Source: SAR92 clade bacterium
GTDB taxonomy: Bacteria > Pseudomonadota > Gammaproteobacteria > Pseudomonadales > Porticoccaceae
Reading direction: 5' to 3'
Assembly: GCA_018607545.1 (NCBI GenBank)
Contig: JABBBF010000226.1
Location: 1 to 10,244, forward strand
DNA length: 10,244 bases
Shown: one piece after another, positions 1-7,566 of the stretch
Layout of the letters: the number at the start of each line of letters is the position of its first letter
Position numbering within the stretch: position 1 is the stretch's first letter
Program-made: the position numbers and the translations under genes
The notes under the pieces: generated by a model
What the model was told of the DNA's origin: nothing
What the model saw: the letters and a program-made list of their open reading frames with translations, nothing else
Database searches by the model: none

Positions 1-1379
1 GCCGCAATATTATGGTCGTCGGCGGCGGTGAAATCGCCCTGCGCAAAGTACGCCTGGTGCAAGAAGCCAGCGCCATTATCACCATAGTCGCCAAAGACTT
101 TTGCCCAGACCTTTTAGAAATGGATGCCGCCGACAAGAAACATGGTTGCAATGGCCTACATCTGATTACCGCCTCCTACGAACATCAGCAGATGTTGGAT
201 ATCCCCAATATAGTCATGGTGATAGCCGCCACCAATGACCGCGATCTTAACCGCCTGGTATCAGAGCACGCCCAGAGCGCCAATATACTTTCCAATGTGG
301 TCGATGACCCTGGATTCTCCACGGTTATCTTTCCCTCAATTGTCGATCGCTCACCCATTCAAATCGCCATTTCCAGCGGTGGGGATGCGCCGGTACTGGT
401 ACGACTGCTGCGCACGAAGTTCGAGGCTCTATTACCCGCAGGGATGAGCAAACTCGGTGCACTGGCCGGCAGTTTTCGCGAACGGGTTAAAGCCAAGTTT
501 TCCAATGGCGCAGATCGCAAGGCTTTTTGGGAGGAGGTGTTTTATGGCCCGATCGCTGAACAGGCCTATGCTAATAATCTCGACGAGGCCGAACGCCTGT
601 TAACCGATAAGCTCGATAACACCGATGAATTTAAAACTGGTGAAGTCTATCTGGTTGGCGGTGGCCCCGGTGATCCGGACCTGCTGACCTTTAAAGCTCT
701 GCGTCTGATGCAGCAGGCCGATATCGTTTTATACGATCGCCTGGTCTCCCCGGAAGTACTCAACCTTGTGCGCCGTGATGCCTCGCGTATCTATGTGGGT
801 AAAACCGCTGGTGACCATCCGGTAACCCAGGACAATATTAACCAAAAGCTGGTTGATTATGCTCTCGAAGGCAACCGTGTGGTACGCCTTAAAGGCGGCG
901 ATCCCTTTATCTTCGGCCGTGGCGGAGAAGAGATTGAAACCCTTGCTGAGCACAATATTCCCTTTCAGGTGGTGCCAGGTATAACCGCTGCCTCAGGCTG
1001 TGCAAGCTATGCTGGCATACCGCTGACCCATCGCGATCATGCCCAGTCGGTACGCTTTATCGCCGGTCACCTGCGATCAGGAAAGATGGATCTAAACTGG
1101 ACAGAATTAGTTCAGCCCAATCAAACCCTGGTGTTTTATATGGGTTTAAGTGGCATGGAAACCATCTGTCAGCATCTCAAAGATCACGGGCTTGCCACAG
1201 ATACACCTGCGGCTCTAATAGAGAAAGGCACAACGGATAAGCAGCGGGTGTTTACCGGTGATCTGGATACACTGCCCGGCATAGTTCGTGAGTCTGGCGC
1301 CAAAGCGCCAACCCTTATTATTGTTGGTCATGTGGTCAGTCTGCATAACAAACTTAACTGGTTTAACCTTAAGGATTAG
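1..1379 (+). CDS. cysG: Siroheme synthase CysG (5' truncated by window edge)
   Basis: This is a multifunctional cytoplasmic enzyme. It methylates uroporphyrinogen III twice with SAM to precorrin-2, oxidises that with NAD+ to sirohydrochlorin, and inserts Fe2+ to give siroheme, the cofactor of sulfite and nitrite reductases. The frame is open to the left edge (first full codon at 3) and the ATG at 12 falls in the middle of the first Rossmann strand, so it is not the start; about a dozen N-terminal residues are missing. The N-terminal dehydrogenase/ferrochelatase half (to about 600) shows VVGGGEIALRK, NVVDD (Asp at 303-305, equivalent to the E. coli catalytic Asp104) and SPIQIAISSGG. The methyltransferase half (about 640-1370) shows GGGPGDPDLLT, LYDRLVS and VGKTAG (E. 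coli Asp248 and Lys270 positions), RLKGGDPFIFGRGGEE, VPGITAASGCASYAGIP and FYMGLSG. Both halves look intact. It is followed after 5 nt by gor. Confidence 0.96.
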   Translation, partial: RNIMVVGGGEIALRKVRLVQEASAIITIVAKDFCPDLLEMDAADKKHGCNGLHLITASYEHQQMLDIPNIVMVIAATNDRDLNRLVSEHAQSANILSNVVDDPGFSTVIFPSIVDRSPIQIAISSGGDAPVLVRLLRTKFEALLPAGMSKLGALAGSFRERVKAKFSNGADRKAFWEEVFYGPIAEQAYANNLDEAERLLTDKLDNTDEFKTGEVYLVGGGPGDPDLLTFKALRLMQQADIVLYDRLVSPEVLNLVRRDASRIYVGKTAGDHPVTQDNINQKLVDYALEGNRVVRLKGGDPFIFGRGGEEIETLAEHNIPFQVVPGITAASGCASYAGIPLTHRDHAQSVRFIAGHLRSGKMDLNWTELVQPNQTLVFYMGLSGMETICQHLKDHGLATDTPAALIEKGTTDKQRVFTGDLDTLPGIVRESGAKAPTLIIVGHVVSLHNKLNWFNLKD

Positions 1380-1384
1380 GATAG

Positions 1385-2743
1385 ATGAGCGCTAAATTCG
1401 ACTACGATCTGTTTGTTATTGGTGCCGGTTCCGGCGGTGTACGCGCTGCCCGTATGGCCGCTTCCAAAGGTAAAAAGGTTGCAGTGGCAGAAGATCGTTA
1501 TCTCGGTGGCACCTGCGTCAATGTCGGCTGTGTGCCGAAAAAGCTGTTTGTCTACGCCTCACAATTCCCTGAGCTTTTTCACGCCAGTAAAGGCTTTGGC
1601 TGGTCCCTGGCAGAGCAGCCGAGTTTTGATTGGCCGAGCTTGCGGGATAACAAGAATCAAGAAATTGAGCGCCTTAATGGCATCTATAACAGCTTGATCG
1701 ACAATAGCGGTGCCGATCTATTCGATGGTCGCGCAACTATTTCTGGACCACATAAGGTTACAGTTAACGGCACCACCTACAGCGCTAAAGCCATTCTTGT
1801 TGCCACCGGTGGATGGCCCTATATTCCAGAGTTTCCCGGTAGCGACCATGCCCTTAGCTCCAATGAGATGTTCTCGCTTGAGCAACTGCCTAAAACCGCT
1901 GTCGTGGTTGGTGGTGGCTATATAGCCGTGGAATTTGCCGGTATTTTAAATGGTTTGGGTGTCGAGACCCATCTGGTCTATCGCGGCCCCAATCTTCTTA
2001 AATCCTTTGATCGCGAGATGAGCGATAAGGTGACCGAGGGTATGGCTGCCAAAGGGGTTAATATTCATTTAAACACCCAGATCAATGAGATTATCAAAAC
2101 AGACGATGGCCTTTCATTGGTCTTGCAGGATATGTCGACAATACAGAGTGGGCTGGTGCTTTACGCCACAGGCCGTCAGGCCAACACTGCCAATCTCGGG
2201 TTGGAAAATACCGCCGTGGCACTGCGCGATAATGGCTCGATTGTGGTTGATGATAACTTCTGCAGTGCCGAGCCGAGCATCTATGCGCTGGGAGATGTTA
2301 TCGACCGCGTTCAGCTTACGCCTGTGGCTATTCAGGAAGCGATGGTGCTTGTTGATCATCTCTACGGGGATGGTAGCGCCGCTATAGACTACAGCGATAT
2401 TCCAACCGCAGTCTTCTGCCAACCCGAGCTTGGCACCGTGGGACTCAGTGAAGAGCAGGCCAGGGCGGAGTATCAGGATATCGCGGTGTTTACATCAGAC
2501 TTTAAACCGATGCTGCAAACCCTGGGTGGCGGCGCTGACCGAATCACCATGAAACTGGTCGTTGATACCCAGACTGACAGGGTCGTTGGCTGCCATATGG
2601 TGGGTGAACATGCAGCTGAGATAATCCAGGGACTTGGTATAGCCCTAAAAGCAGGTGCAACCAAAGCTCATTTTGATGCCACTGTGGGTATTCACCCATC
2701 GGCAGCGGAAGAGTTTGTCACTATGAGAACTCAAGCTCGCTAG
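1385..2743 (+). CDS. gor: Glutathione-disulfide reductase
   Basis: This cytoplasmic FAD flavoenzyme reduces glutathione disulfide with NADPH. At 452 aa it has the usual family length. The FAD Rossmann motif is VIGAGSGGVRAAR (residues 11-23). The redox disulfide is Cys44/Cys49 in GGTCVNVGCVPKK, the second Rossmann motif is VVGGGYIAVEFAG, and ATGRQAN and ALGDV give the second FAD contacts. The C-terminal HPSAAEEF supplies His437 and Glu442 of the active site of the partner subunit. In the NADPH 2'-phosphate loop, YRGPNLLKSFD keeps the first arginine (Arg200), but Lys206 stands where E. coli Gor has Arg204; this is a conservative change. The GSGGVRAAR start and the whole architecture favour glutathione reductase over lipoamide, mercuric or trypanothione reductases. 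AAGGA (1371-1375) precedes the ATG. The 5-nt gap to cysG implies cotranscription. Confidence 0.95.
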   Translation: MSAKFDYDLFVIGAGSGGVRAARMAASKGKKVAVAEDRYLGGTCVNVGCVPKKLFVYASQFPELFHASKGFGWSLAEQPSFDWPSLRDNKNQEIERLNGIYNSLIDNSGADLFDGRATISGPHKVTVNGTTYSAKAILVATGGWPYIPEFPGSDHALSSNEMFSLEQLPKTAVVVGGGYIAVEFAGILNGLGVETHLVYRGPNLLKSFDREMSDKVTEGMAAKGVNIHLNTQINEIIKTDDGLSLVLQDMSTIQSGLVLYATGRQANTANLGLENTAVALRDNGSIVVDDNFCSAEPSIYALGDVIDRVQLTPVAIQEAMVLVDHLYGDGSAAIDYSDIPTAVFCQPELGTVGLSEEQARAEYQDIAVFTSDFKPMLQTLGGGADRITMKLVVDTQTDRVVGCHMVGEHAAEIIQGLGIALKAGATKAHFDATVGIHPSAAEEFVTMRTQAR

Positions 2744-2824
2744 AAATATCTAACTATAATTATTTCATATCTATCAGATAGTTATAGAGTTTAATTAATG
2801 TTTAATATAATCCGTGGAACAGTT

Positions 2825-3454
2825 TTAAAACTGGCTTTTTGCACGCTCCAGCAAGCACAAAGTCAAATATTTAAGGTCATTTAAGGTTTTAAGGCTATCT
2901 GCCTTTCCCTGATTAACCACCAGCAATAGCATGGCGTGACTAACCTCATGATAGGCGCGCCCAAGCCTTGCCAGCTCAGCAGGGCGCTCAGCAACCTCCA
3001 ACCGCTCAAACAGTCGCGCCATAGCGCTGATAATCAGCTGGTTATAGGCGCTATCCAATGCCTTAAGCTGCGGTACGCCATACATAGCCCTTACCAGAGG
3101 TAGCAGCCCTTGCTGCGCTGTATAGGCAGCATATATACGCTCTACACTCATATCGACAAAGCGCTTTAGGCTTAGCGATTCAACCTTAAATTCCTCCAGA
3201 TCACCAAGCGCGCTTTTTACCTCCTCAAGCCATTGCTCGCCCAGCGCATAGAGAATTGCATGTTTATTGGGAAAGTAGTGATAGAGGGTTCCTACAGAGA
3301 TGCCTGCACGCTTGGCGACAAGAATAGTTGTTAAATCATCTTGGCCGACTTCTTCCAGAAGCAGGGCGGTTACCTGGAGAATTGTTTGACGGCGCTCCAG
3401 TGCGCGCTTTTGCACTGGCTCAGATCGCGGGGATAATTTATCACTATTCGACAT
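2825..3454 (-). CDS. TetR/AcrR-family transcriptional regulator
   Basis: This 209-aa protein has a classical TetR N-terminal DNA-binding domain. Residues about 22-70 carry RRQTILQVTALLLEEVG, then the helix-turn-helix LTTILVAKRAGISVGTLYHYFPNK. The remaining ~135 residues are helical and divergent, as expected of a ligand-binding and dimerisation domain, so the inducer cannot be read from sequence. The ATG is preceded on the minus strand by AAGGAA (3461-3466) at good spacing. The gene is convergent with gor (81-nt gap). The nearest gene upstream on the minus strand, the recombinase, is 384 bp away and points the same way, so there is no divergently transcribed target next door. A -10-like TATAAT and phased inverted half-sites about 105-130 bp upstream suggest autoregulation. 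Family assignment is secure; the target and specific role are unknown. Confidence 0.93.
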   Translation of the reverse strand: MSNSDKLSPRSEPVQKRALERRQTILQVTALLLEEVGQDDLTTILVAKRAGISVGTLYHYFPNKHAILYALGEQWLEEVKSALGDLEEFKVESLSLKRFVDMSVERIYAAYTAQQGLLPLVRAMYGVPQLKALDSAYNQLIISAMARLFERLEVAERPAELARLGRAYHEVSHAMLLLVVNQGKADSLKTLNDLKYLTLCLLERAKSQF

Positions 3455-3838
3455 TGCTTATTCCTTATCTATTTTACTGAAAGCCACGTAAATAGGCGCC
3501 TACAGAGAAAATGTCAGCGTGCAGTCTAACCTATAAACACAAGCGTAGTCGAATATACCTTCAATTATAGTTGAATTATTATTCAATAAATCCAATAAAC
3601 CATGAAATTTTATACATATTGTGGATAAGGAGACAGAGTTAGAGCAGCAGAGGGCAATAGTGAAGACTTACAAATAGTGAGAAAAATGATGCAAAATAGG
3701 CGTAGTCAACCGGGCTCTCGACCGCACTTTCAACGACAGCAAATAACAGCCATAAAAAGCTGCTACTTCCCTTAGAAGTATTTAATAAGTAACTGATATT
3801 ACTGATAAATTAGATATAGTACGACTGAGGAAAAACGG
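3455..3838. other. 384-bp AT-rich gene-free region between tetR and the recombinase
   Basis: No convincing ORF, tRNA or known RNA is visible. It holds the candidate tetR promoter/operator (3559-3590), one perfect DnaA-box match (TGTGGATAA, 3620-3628), a short stem TACTTC/GAAGTA (3764-3780) and a 9-bp-spaced direct repeat ACTGATA (3792-3798, 3801-3807) just beyond the recombinase stop codon. An octamer GCGTAGTC occurs twice (3543-3550 and 3700-3707). No clear att duplication or strong intrinsic terminator was found. Confidence 0.6.
3559..3590 (-). promoter_or_regulatory. Candidate tetR promoter with phased operator half-sites
   Basis: Three half-sites lie at exact 11-bp intervals in alternating orientation: TTCAA at 3560-3564, TTGAA at 3571-3575 and TTCAA at 3582-3586. 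The last pair extends to a perfect 6-bp inverted repeat (TTGAAT/ATTCAA, 4-nt spacer). A perfect minus-strand TATAAT (3564-3569) lies between the first two half-sites; its -35 region is poor. A repressor bound here would cover the -10 of the tetR promoter, about 110 bp upstream of the tetR ATG. The sequence elements are seen; the regulatory role is inferred. Confidence 0.4.
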
Positions 3839-5116
3839 CTATACGTCTCGCGTTTTACCCGATCTGGCACGCTCTTTCATATCCGACTGGATATAGACCT
3901 GATCAGTAGTCCCCATACTGGCATGACCGAGATCGTCCGCCATATGCTTTAAGGGACGAGTGGCAATATCCTGAGAAGCGCCAGTATGTCGCAACCAGTG
4001 CGTTGTTGCCTCACGCAGGGCTTTTGCCTCATCGCTAAAACCCTCAGCAATCATCTTGTCATAGGCCAAATCAAAGGCCTCCTGGACAATTCTGCGCAGC
4101 TGCCGTGATGTCATACCGCCAACACCGCGGTTTTTAGCCACTAATGTCGAGTTAACGCCAAAAGTACTGTTTATAGAAGCACGGTAAGCCTGGTAGCGCC
4201 TAATGTAGGGAGAAAGGGCGCTTGGAACCGAAATATCCCTCATTTTATTACCTTTGCCCAATACTTTAAGCCACTGGTTGCCGTCGCTATCACGCCAGAA
4301 ATGTTTCCAAACCGGCTGCCAATTGGTGCGGTCGGATAGCTCGGATACTCTTAGATAGAGGGTTTTAAGCATGGCAATAGTAAATAACGTGCGCTCATGA
4401 TTCGCTGAATCGTCAGCAGCTTTCTCCGCACAGTCGAGTACATATTCCCACTGCAGATCTGATAGGCGCTTTATATTCTTCTGGGTTGCGCCTTTAATAA
4501 GGAAGGGTGACTGTTTACGAATCGCTGGAATAGGATTACCAAAGGCATAGCCCTCATCAGTCAAATAGTCGTAATAACAGGAAACCGCTGAATAGCAGAT
4601 CTTCATCGCCTCGTGGGATAACAGGTGCCCGTCTCTGCTAACTTCAATATTCAGACCCTCAGCTATAGCTTCTTTACGGTCTTCCTTGGCGATTTTCACG
4701 GCAAATGGCCGCCAATTTTTATTTTGACGCGACTCTCCGCCGATTATTTTAAAGCGATCCTGGACTGAACTGCCAACCCAGGCTGCCGCCGGACTGTGGA
4801 CAAAATCAAAGTAAGCTTCCAGATCTGGCCGCTTAAGCTGGATAACGCTCTTGTCGGCAATAGTCCATGCCCAGAGCAGTAAGCGCTCAACTTCATTGCG
4901 GTAACCCCGATAAGTAGCTTCAGATTTTCTGCTGTAGCTTTTCAGGAATGCCTGGGTGTGTAAAAGATCCTGGCGCACATCTGGGTTGGTTTTACACAGC
5001 GTCTCGATAAACTGTTTTGAGTCCGGGTAGCCGTCGAGCATGGCCATGCCCATAGGTAGGCGAACAAATGCTTTATGCGCATCAAATAGAGGAGTGCCTT
5101 TAAATTGCTTTGACAT
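3839..5116 (-). CDS. Orphan tyrosine recombinase / site-specific integrase
   Basis: This 425-aa protein has the complete tyrosine-recombinase active site: Arg256 (LYLRVSEL), Lys288 in the beta-hairpin LGKGNKMRD, His373 and Arg376 (HWLRHTGAS), His398 (LGHASMGTT) and the nucleophile Tyr408 (DQVY). An N-terminal SAM-like core-binding domain spans about residues 45-190 (LKSYSRKSEATYRGYRNEVERLLLWA onward in sequence). It contains an extra segment, about 110-165, with AAWVG and NWRPF; from memory this recalls a group of chromosomal and island integrases rather than XerC/XerD. It would cut and rejoin DNA at a specific site, integrating or excising an element. No phage, transfer or excisionase genes flank it. 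The start is chosen as the first ATG, but no good Shine-Dalgarno precedes it, so the start is uncertain. The enzyme looks intact, not a relic. Its substrate is unknown. Confidence 0.9.
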   Translation of the reverse strand: MSKQFKGTPLFDAHKAFVRLPMGMAMLDGYPDSKQFIETLCKTNPDVRQDLLHTQAFLKSYSRKSEATYRGYRNEVERLLLWAWTIADKSVIQLKRPDLEAYFDFVHSPAAAWVGSSVQDRFKIIGGESRQNKNWRPFAVKIAKEDRKEAIAEGLNIEVSRDGHLLSHEAMKICYSAVSCYYDYLTDEGYAFGNPIPAIRKQSPFLIKGATQKNIKRLSDLQWEYVLDCAEKAADDSANHERTLFTIAMLKTLYLRVSELSDRTNWQPVWKHFWRDSDGNQWLKVLGKGNKMRDISVPSALSPYIRRYQAYRASINSTFGVNSTLVAKNRGVGGMTSRQLRRIVQEAFDLAYDKMIAEGFSDEAKALREATTHWLRHTGASQDIATRPLKHMADDLGHASMGTTDQVYIQSDMKERARSGKTRDV

Positions 5117-5179
5117 ACATTGTCGCCATATTGAGTAATCCCTTAATAAGGGCGCTAGACCAGTGTTTTATTGGCATAT

Positions 5180-5208
5180 ACTGTAACAGCCTGTTTTCCT
5201 ACTGTCTA
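5180..5208 (-). promoter_or_regulatory. Possible promoter of the recombinase gene
   Basis: On the minus strand TAGACA (5203-5208; five of six match to the sigma-70 -35 box) is separated by 17 nt from TACAGT (5180-5185; four of six match to the -10 box). It lies about 65 nt upstream of the recombinase ATG and abuts the palindrome at 5211-5240. The matches are modest, so confidence is low. Confidence 0.25.
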
Positions 5209-5210
5209 GC

Positions 5211-5240
5211 TATGTCCACTAATTGAGATTAGAGGACATA
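5211..5240. repeat. 30-nt near-perfect palindrome upstream of the recombinase
   Basis: The left arm TATGTCCACTAAT (5211-5223) and right arm ATTAGAGGACATA (5228-5240) are inverted repeats matching at 12 of 13 positions (one A-A mismatch, 5218/5233) around TGAG. Read differently, it is two 11-bp arms around a 6-bp centre, TTGAGA, the layout of many tyrosine-recombinase core sites. No T-run follows on either strand, so it is not an ordinary terminator. It could be a recombination site, an operator for the recombinase gene, or a regulatory element for prc. The symmetry is seen; the function is inferred. Confidence 0.75.
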
Positions 5241-5401
5241 ATATAAGCCTCACCTTACCTCGCTTTCTAAAAGAGCTAACACCGCATTCGAAAAGCAGCA
5301 GCCCAACTCTATCTAAATGAGGAGTTTGAGAAGAATTGCGTTGTCTATATTACTTATATTCACTTCTGGTAAACTTAAGCATCCAGACAAGGAAATTAAC
5401 C

Positions 5402-7564
5402 ATGCAGCGCGTTATCGTCATTCTTCTTTTAAGCTTTATCAGCGTCACTACTTTATATAGCTCTATCTACGCATCCACAGATGTCGGACTAGGGCCAATA
5501 GAAAAACAATCGGAGCAAACCGCACTCTTCCGTGAAATTCTCGATCGACTGGCAACTCGCCATTATCACGGTCAGAAGATTAATGACGAGCTCTCTGAGC
5601 GCTACCTGACAACTTACATTGAAATGCTCGACCCGCTTAAAAGCTATTTCCTGCAGTCTGATATCGAAGAATTCTCAAAGTGGAAGACCAAGCTCGACGA
5701 TCTCGCCCGTCGAGGTGATGTAAACCCCGGCTTTATTATGTTTAACCGCCTGCGGACTCAGGCTATTGCCCAGCATCAAGCCAATATCGAGCTACTCGAA
5801 AGCGACTACGAGTTCGACTTCACCGCTGACGAAACCATTGTATTAGATGGTGAAGAGCGTGACTGGCTGGAAAACCCTCTGCAGCGCGATGAATACTGGC
5901 GCAAGCGTATTAAAGACTCAATGATCCGCTTACTGCTGAACGATAAAGAGCCCGCTAAAGCCCGAGAATTGCTGATTAAGCGATTCACCAACCAAAAAAA
6001 GCAGATGCAACAACGCGATAGTCAGGACGTATTCCAGCTCTATGTCAACGCCCTAGCCTCGCTCTATGACCCGCATACAGCCTATTATTCACCGCGCACC
6101 ACAGAGAACTTTCAGATCAATATGTCGCTCTCCCTTGAGGGTATCGGCGCTGAGCTGACCATTGAAGATGAATATACAAAGGTCGCGCGGATTATTCCCG
6201 GTGGCCCCGCAGATCTGCAGGGACTTCTTAAAGCCGAAGATAAAATTATTAGTGTCGGCCAGGATGATAAAGAGCTGGTCGATGTGATTGGCTGGCGCCT
6301 TGACGATGTGGTCGATCTTATTCGCGGGCCCAAGGATTCAACGGTTCGCCTCGAAGTTATTAATGGCGCCAGTGACTCAGCTGACAGCACCGAGATTATT
6401 GCCATCGTTCGCGACAAGGTAAAACTTGAAGAGAAATCTGCCCAGAGTAAAATTATTGATATTGAGCAAGATGGCGTTGAGATGCGCCTTGGGGTTATTG
6501 ATATCCCCGCCTTCTATATGGATTTTGAAGCCTATCGTAAACGCGACCCGGATTATAAGAGCACAACCAGGGATGTCTATAAACTCCTGATGGAGCTGCG
6601 CGAAGAGAAGGTCGACGGGATTATTCTCGATCTGCGCAACAATGGTGGCGGCTCGCTCCACGAAGCCACTATGCTCACAGATCTTTTTATAGATGCAGGT
6701 CCAGTGGTGCAAATTCGCAATGCCTACCAGCAGGTATCCCGCGATCAGCGCGCAACTATGGGTGCGGTCTATAACGGCCCTCTTCTGGTTATGATCAATC
6801 GGCTCAGTGCCTCGGCCTCAGAGATTTTCGCCGGTGCACTTCAGGACTATGATCGAGCCATTATTGTCGGCAGCCAAAGCTTTGGTAAGGGCACGGTTCA
6901 GGATGTTACCGGCCTTAGTAGCGGACAGCTCAAGCTGACCATATCCAAATTTTACCGTGTCTCTGGCGACAGTACCCAGCACCGCGGTGTGGTACCAGAT
7001 ATAGAATTTCCCTCGGTCTATGACAAGAGTGAAGTCGGCGAGAGCCAAAAGGACAACGCCCTGCCCTGGGACAACATTCATGGCGTGCCCTTTAAGCGCT
7101 CTGTGGGTGTTAAGCAATATGTACCACTGTTAAATACAGCTCACCAGCAGCGCAGCAGCAACGACCCAGATTTCCTTCACTTAGTTAATCAGCTTAAGTT
7201 TAGTGATAGCTGGGACGCGGACAAAACCATCTCGTTAAATATTGAGAAGCGCCGTCTGCGCTCAACCCTTTGGGACGATCAACAGTTGGTTATGGAAAAC
7301 CAGCGCCGCAAAAGCAAGGGCCTTGAACTCTATGCCGATAGAGAAGCCTGGAAAGCGGCCAATAAAGACGATGATGAGAGCGAAGAAAACAGCGAGATTG
7401 CTGATACTGAAGAGACCGCACAAGAGGAAGAGCAGGAAGAAGATATCGCCGAGTCAGATCCACTGCTTCAGGAAGCCGGCTATATCCTCTCAGACCAGAT
7501 TCGCATAGCTACAAAACCGAAAAACCAGCAGCTGTTAGTGTTGCGCCAGGGTGGGGAGAAATAA
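5402..7564 (+). CDS. prc: Carboxy-terminal (tail-specific) processing protease Prc
   Basis: This periplasmic S41 serine protease degrades or trims proteins from unstructured C-termini; in E. coli Prc processes PBP3 and, with NlpI, limits a murein hydrolase. The ATG at 5402 is chosen over an in-frame TTG at 5336 because AAGGAAA (5389-5395) precedes it and it opens directly into a signal peptide (MQRVIVILLLSFISV, likely cleaved after IYA). The product is 720 aa. Segments in order: helical N-terminal domain, PDZ domain (about 245-330, LEGIGAEL), then the S41 catalytic domain with LRNNGGGSL and SASASEIF. The catalytic set is Ser471, Asp482 and Lys496 (SFGKGTVQ), spaced exactly as Ser430/Asp441/Lys455 in E. 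coli. The C-terminal domain starts near FYRVSGDSTQHRG...PDI and includes DNALPWD. Residues about 657-685 form an unusually acidic linker not evident in E. coli Prc. xthA follows 2 nt later. Confidence 0.95.
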   Translation: MQRVIVILLLSFISVTTLYSSIYASTDVGLGPIEKQSEQTALFREILDRLATRHYHGQKINDELSERYLTTYIEMLDPLKSYFLQSDIEEFSKWKTKLDDLARRGDVNPGFIMFNRLRTQAIAQHQANIELLESDYEFDFTADETIVLDGEERDWLENPLQRDEYWRKRIKDSMIRLLLNDKEPAKARELLIKRFTNQKKQMQQRDSQDVFQLYVNALASLYDPHTAYYSPRTTENFQINMSLSLEGIGAELTIEDEYTKVARIIPGGPADLQGLLKAEDKIISVGQDDKELVDVIGWRLDDVVDLIRGPKDSTVRLEVINGASDSADSTEIIAIVRDKVKLEEKSAQSKIIDIEQDGVEMRLGVIDIPAFYMDFEAYRKRDPDYKSTTRDVYKLLMELREEKVDGIILDLRNNGGGSLHEATMLTDLFIDAGPVVQIRNAYQQVSRDQRATMGAVYNGPLLVMINRLSASASEIFAGALQDYDRAIIVGSQSFGKGTVQDVTGLSSGQLKLTISKFYRVSGDSTQHRGVVPDIEFPSVYDKSEVGESQKDNALPWDNIHGVPFKRSVGVKQYVPLLNTAHQQRSSNDPDFLHLVNQLKFSDSWDADKTISLNIEKRRLRSTLWDDQQLVMENQRRKSKGLELYADREAWKAANKDDDESEENSEIADTEETAQEEEQEEDIAESDPLLQEAGYILSDQIRIATKPKNQQLLVLRQGGEK
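7553..7558 (+). promoter_or_regulatory. Shine-Dalgarno supporting the TTG start of xthA
   Basis: GGGGAG inside the last codons of prc lies 8 nt before the TTG at 7567. It decides the start: no ATG or GTG is available at the position matching the conserved N-terminus of ExoIII. It also implies that xthA translation is coupled to termination of prc at 7562-7564. Confidence 0.7.
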
Positions 7565-7566
7565 CC

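Noticed and set aside
2751..2784. Inverted repeat TAACTAT/ATAGTTA between gor and tetR as a bidirectional terminator
   Set aside because: The stem is only 7 bp and nearly all A/T, with a long loop and no clean T-run on either side, so it is too weak to call.
3543..3707. Octamer GCGTAGTC repeated at 3543-3550 and 3700-3707 as an att duplication
   Set aside because: Eight bases without flanking similarity is compatible with chance, and both copies are on the same side of the integrase.
3764..3780. Stem TACTTC/GAAGTA downstream of the recombinase as its terminator
   Set aside because: Six base pairs with low GC; the T-run on the minus strand is offset by five bases from the stem.
5100..5129. 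Nine-codon minus-strand ORF overlapping the recombinase start, as a leader peptide
   Set aside because: It has no well-placed ribosome site and its coding content is trivial; it probably arises by chance.
5336..5401. Upstream TTG (5336) as the prc start
   Set aside because: It would add 22 residues ahead of a complete signal peptide; the ATG at 5402 has a good ribosome-binding site and places the signal at the N-terminus.
5117..5401. tRNA or other structured RNA in the recombinase-prc gap as an integration target
   Set aside because: No cloverleaf or T-loop GTTCRA-type segment could be found; only the 30-nt palindrome and a short CCCTT/AAGGG stem (5140-5152) stand out.
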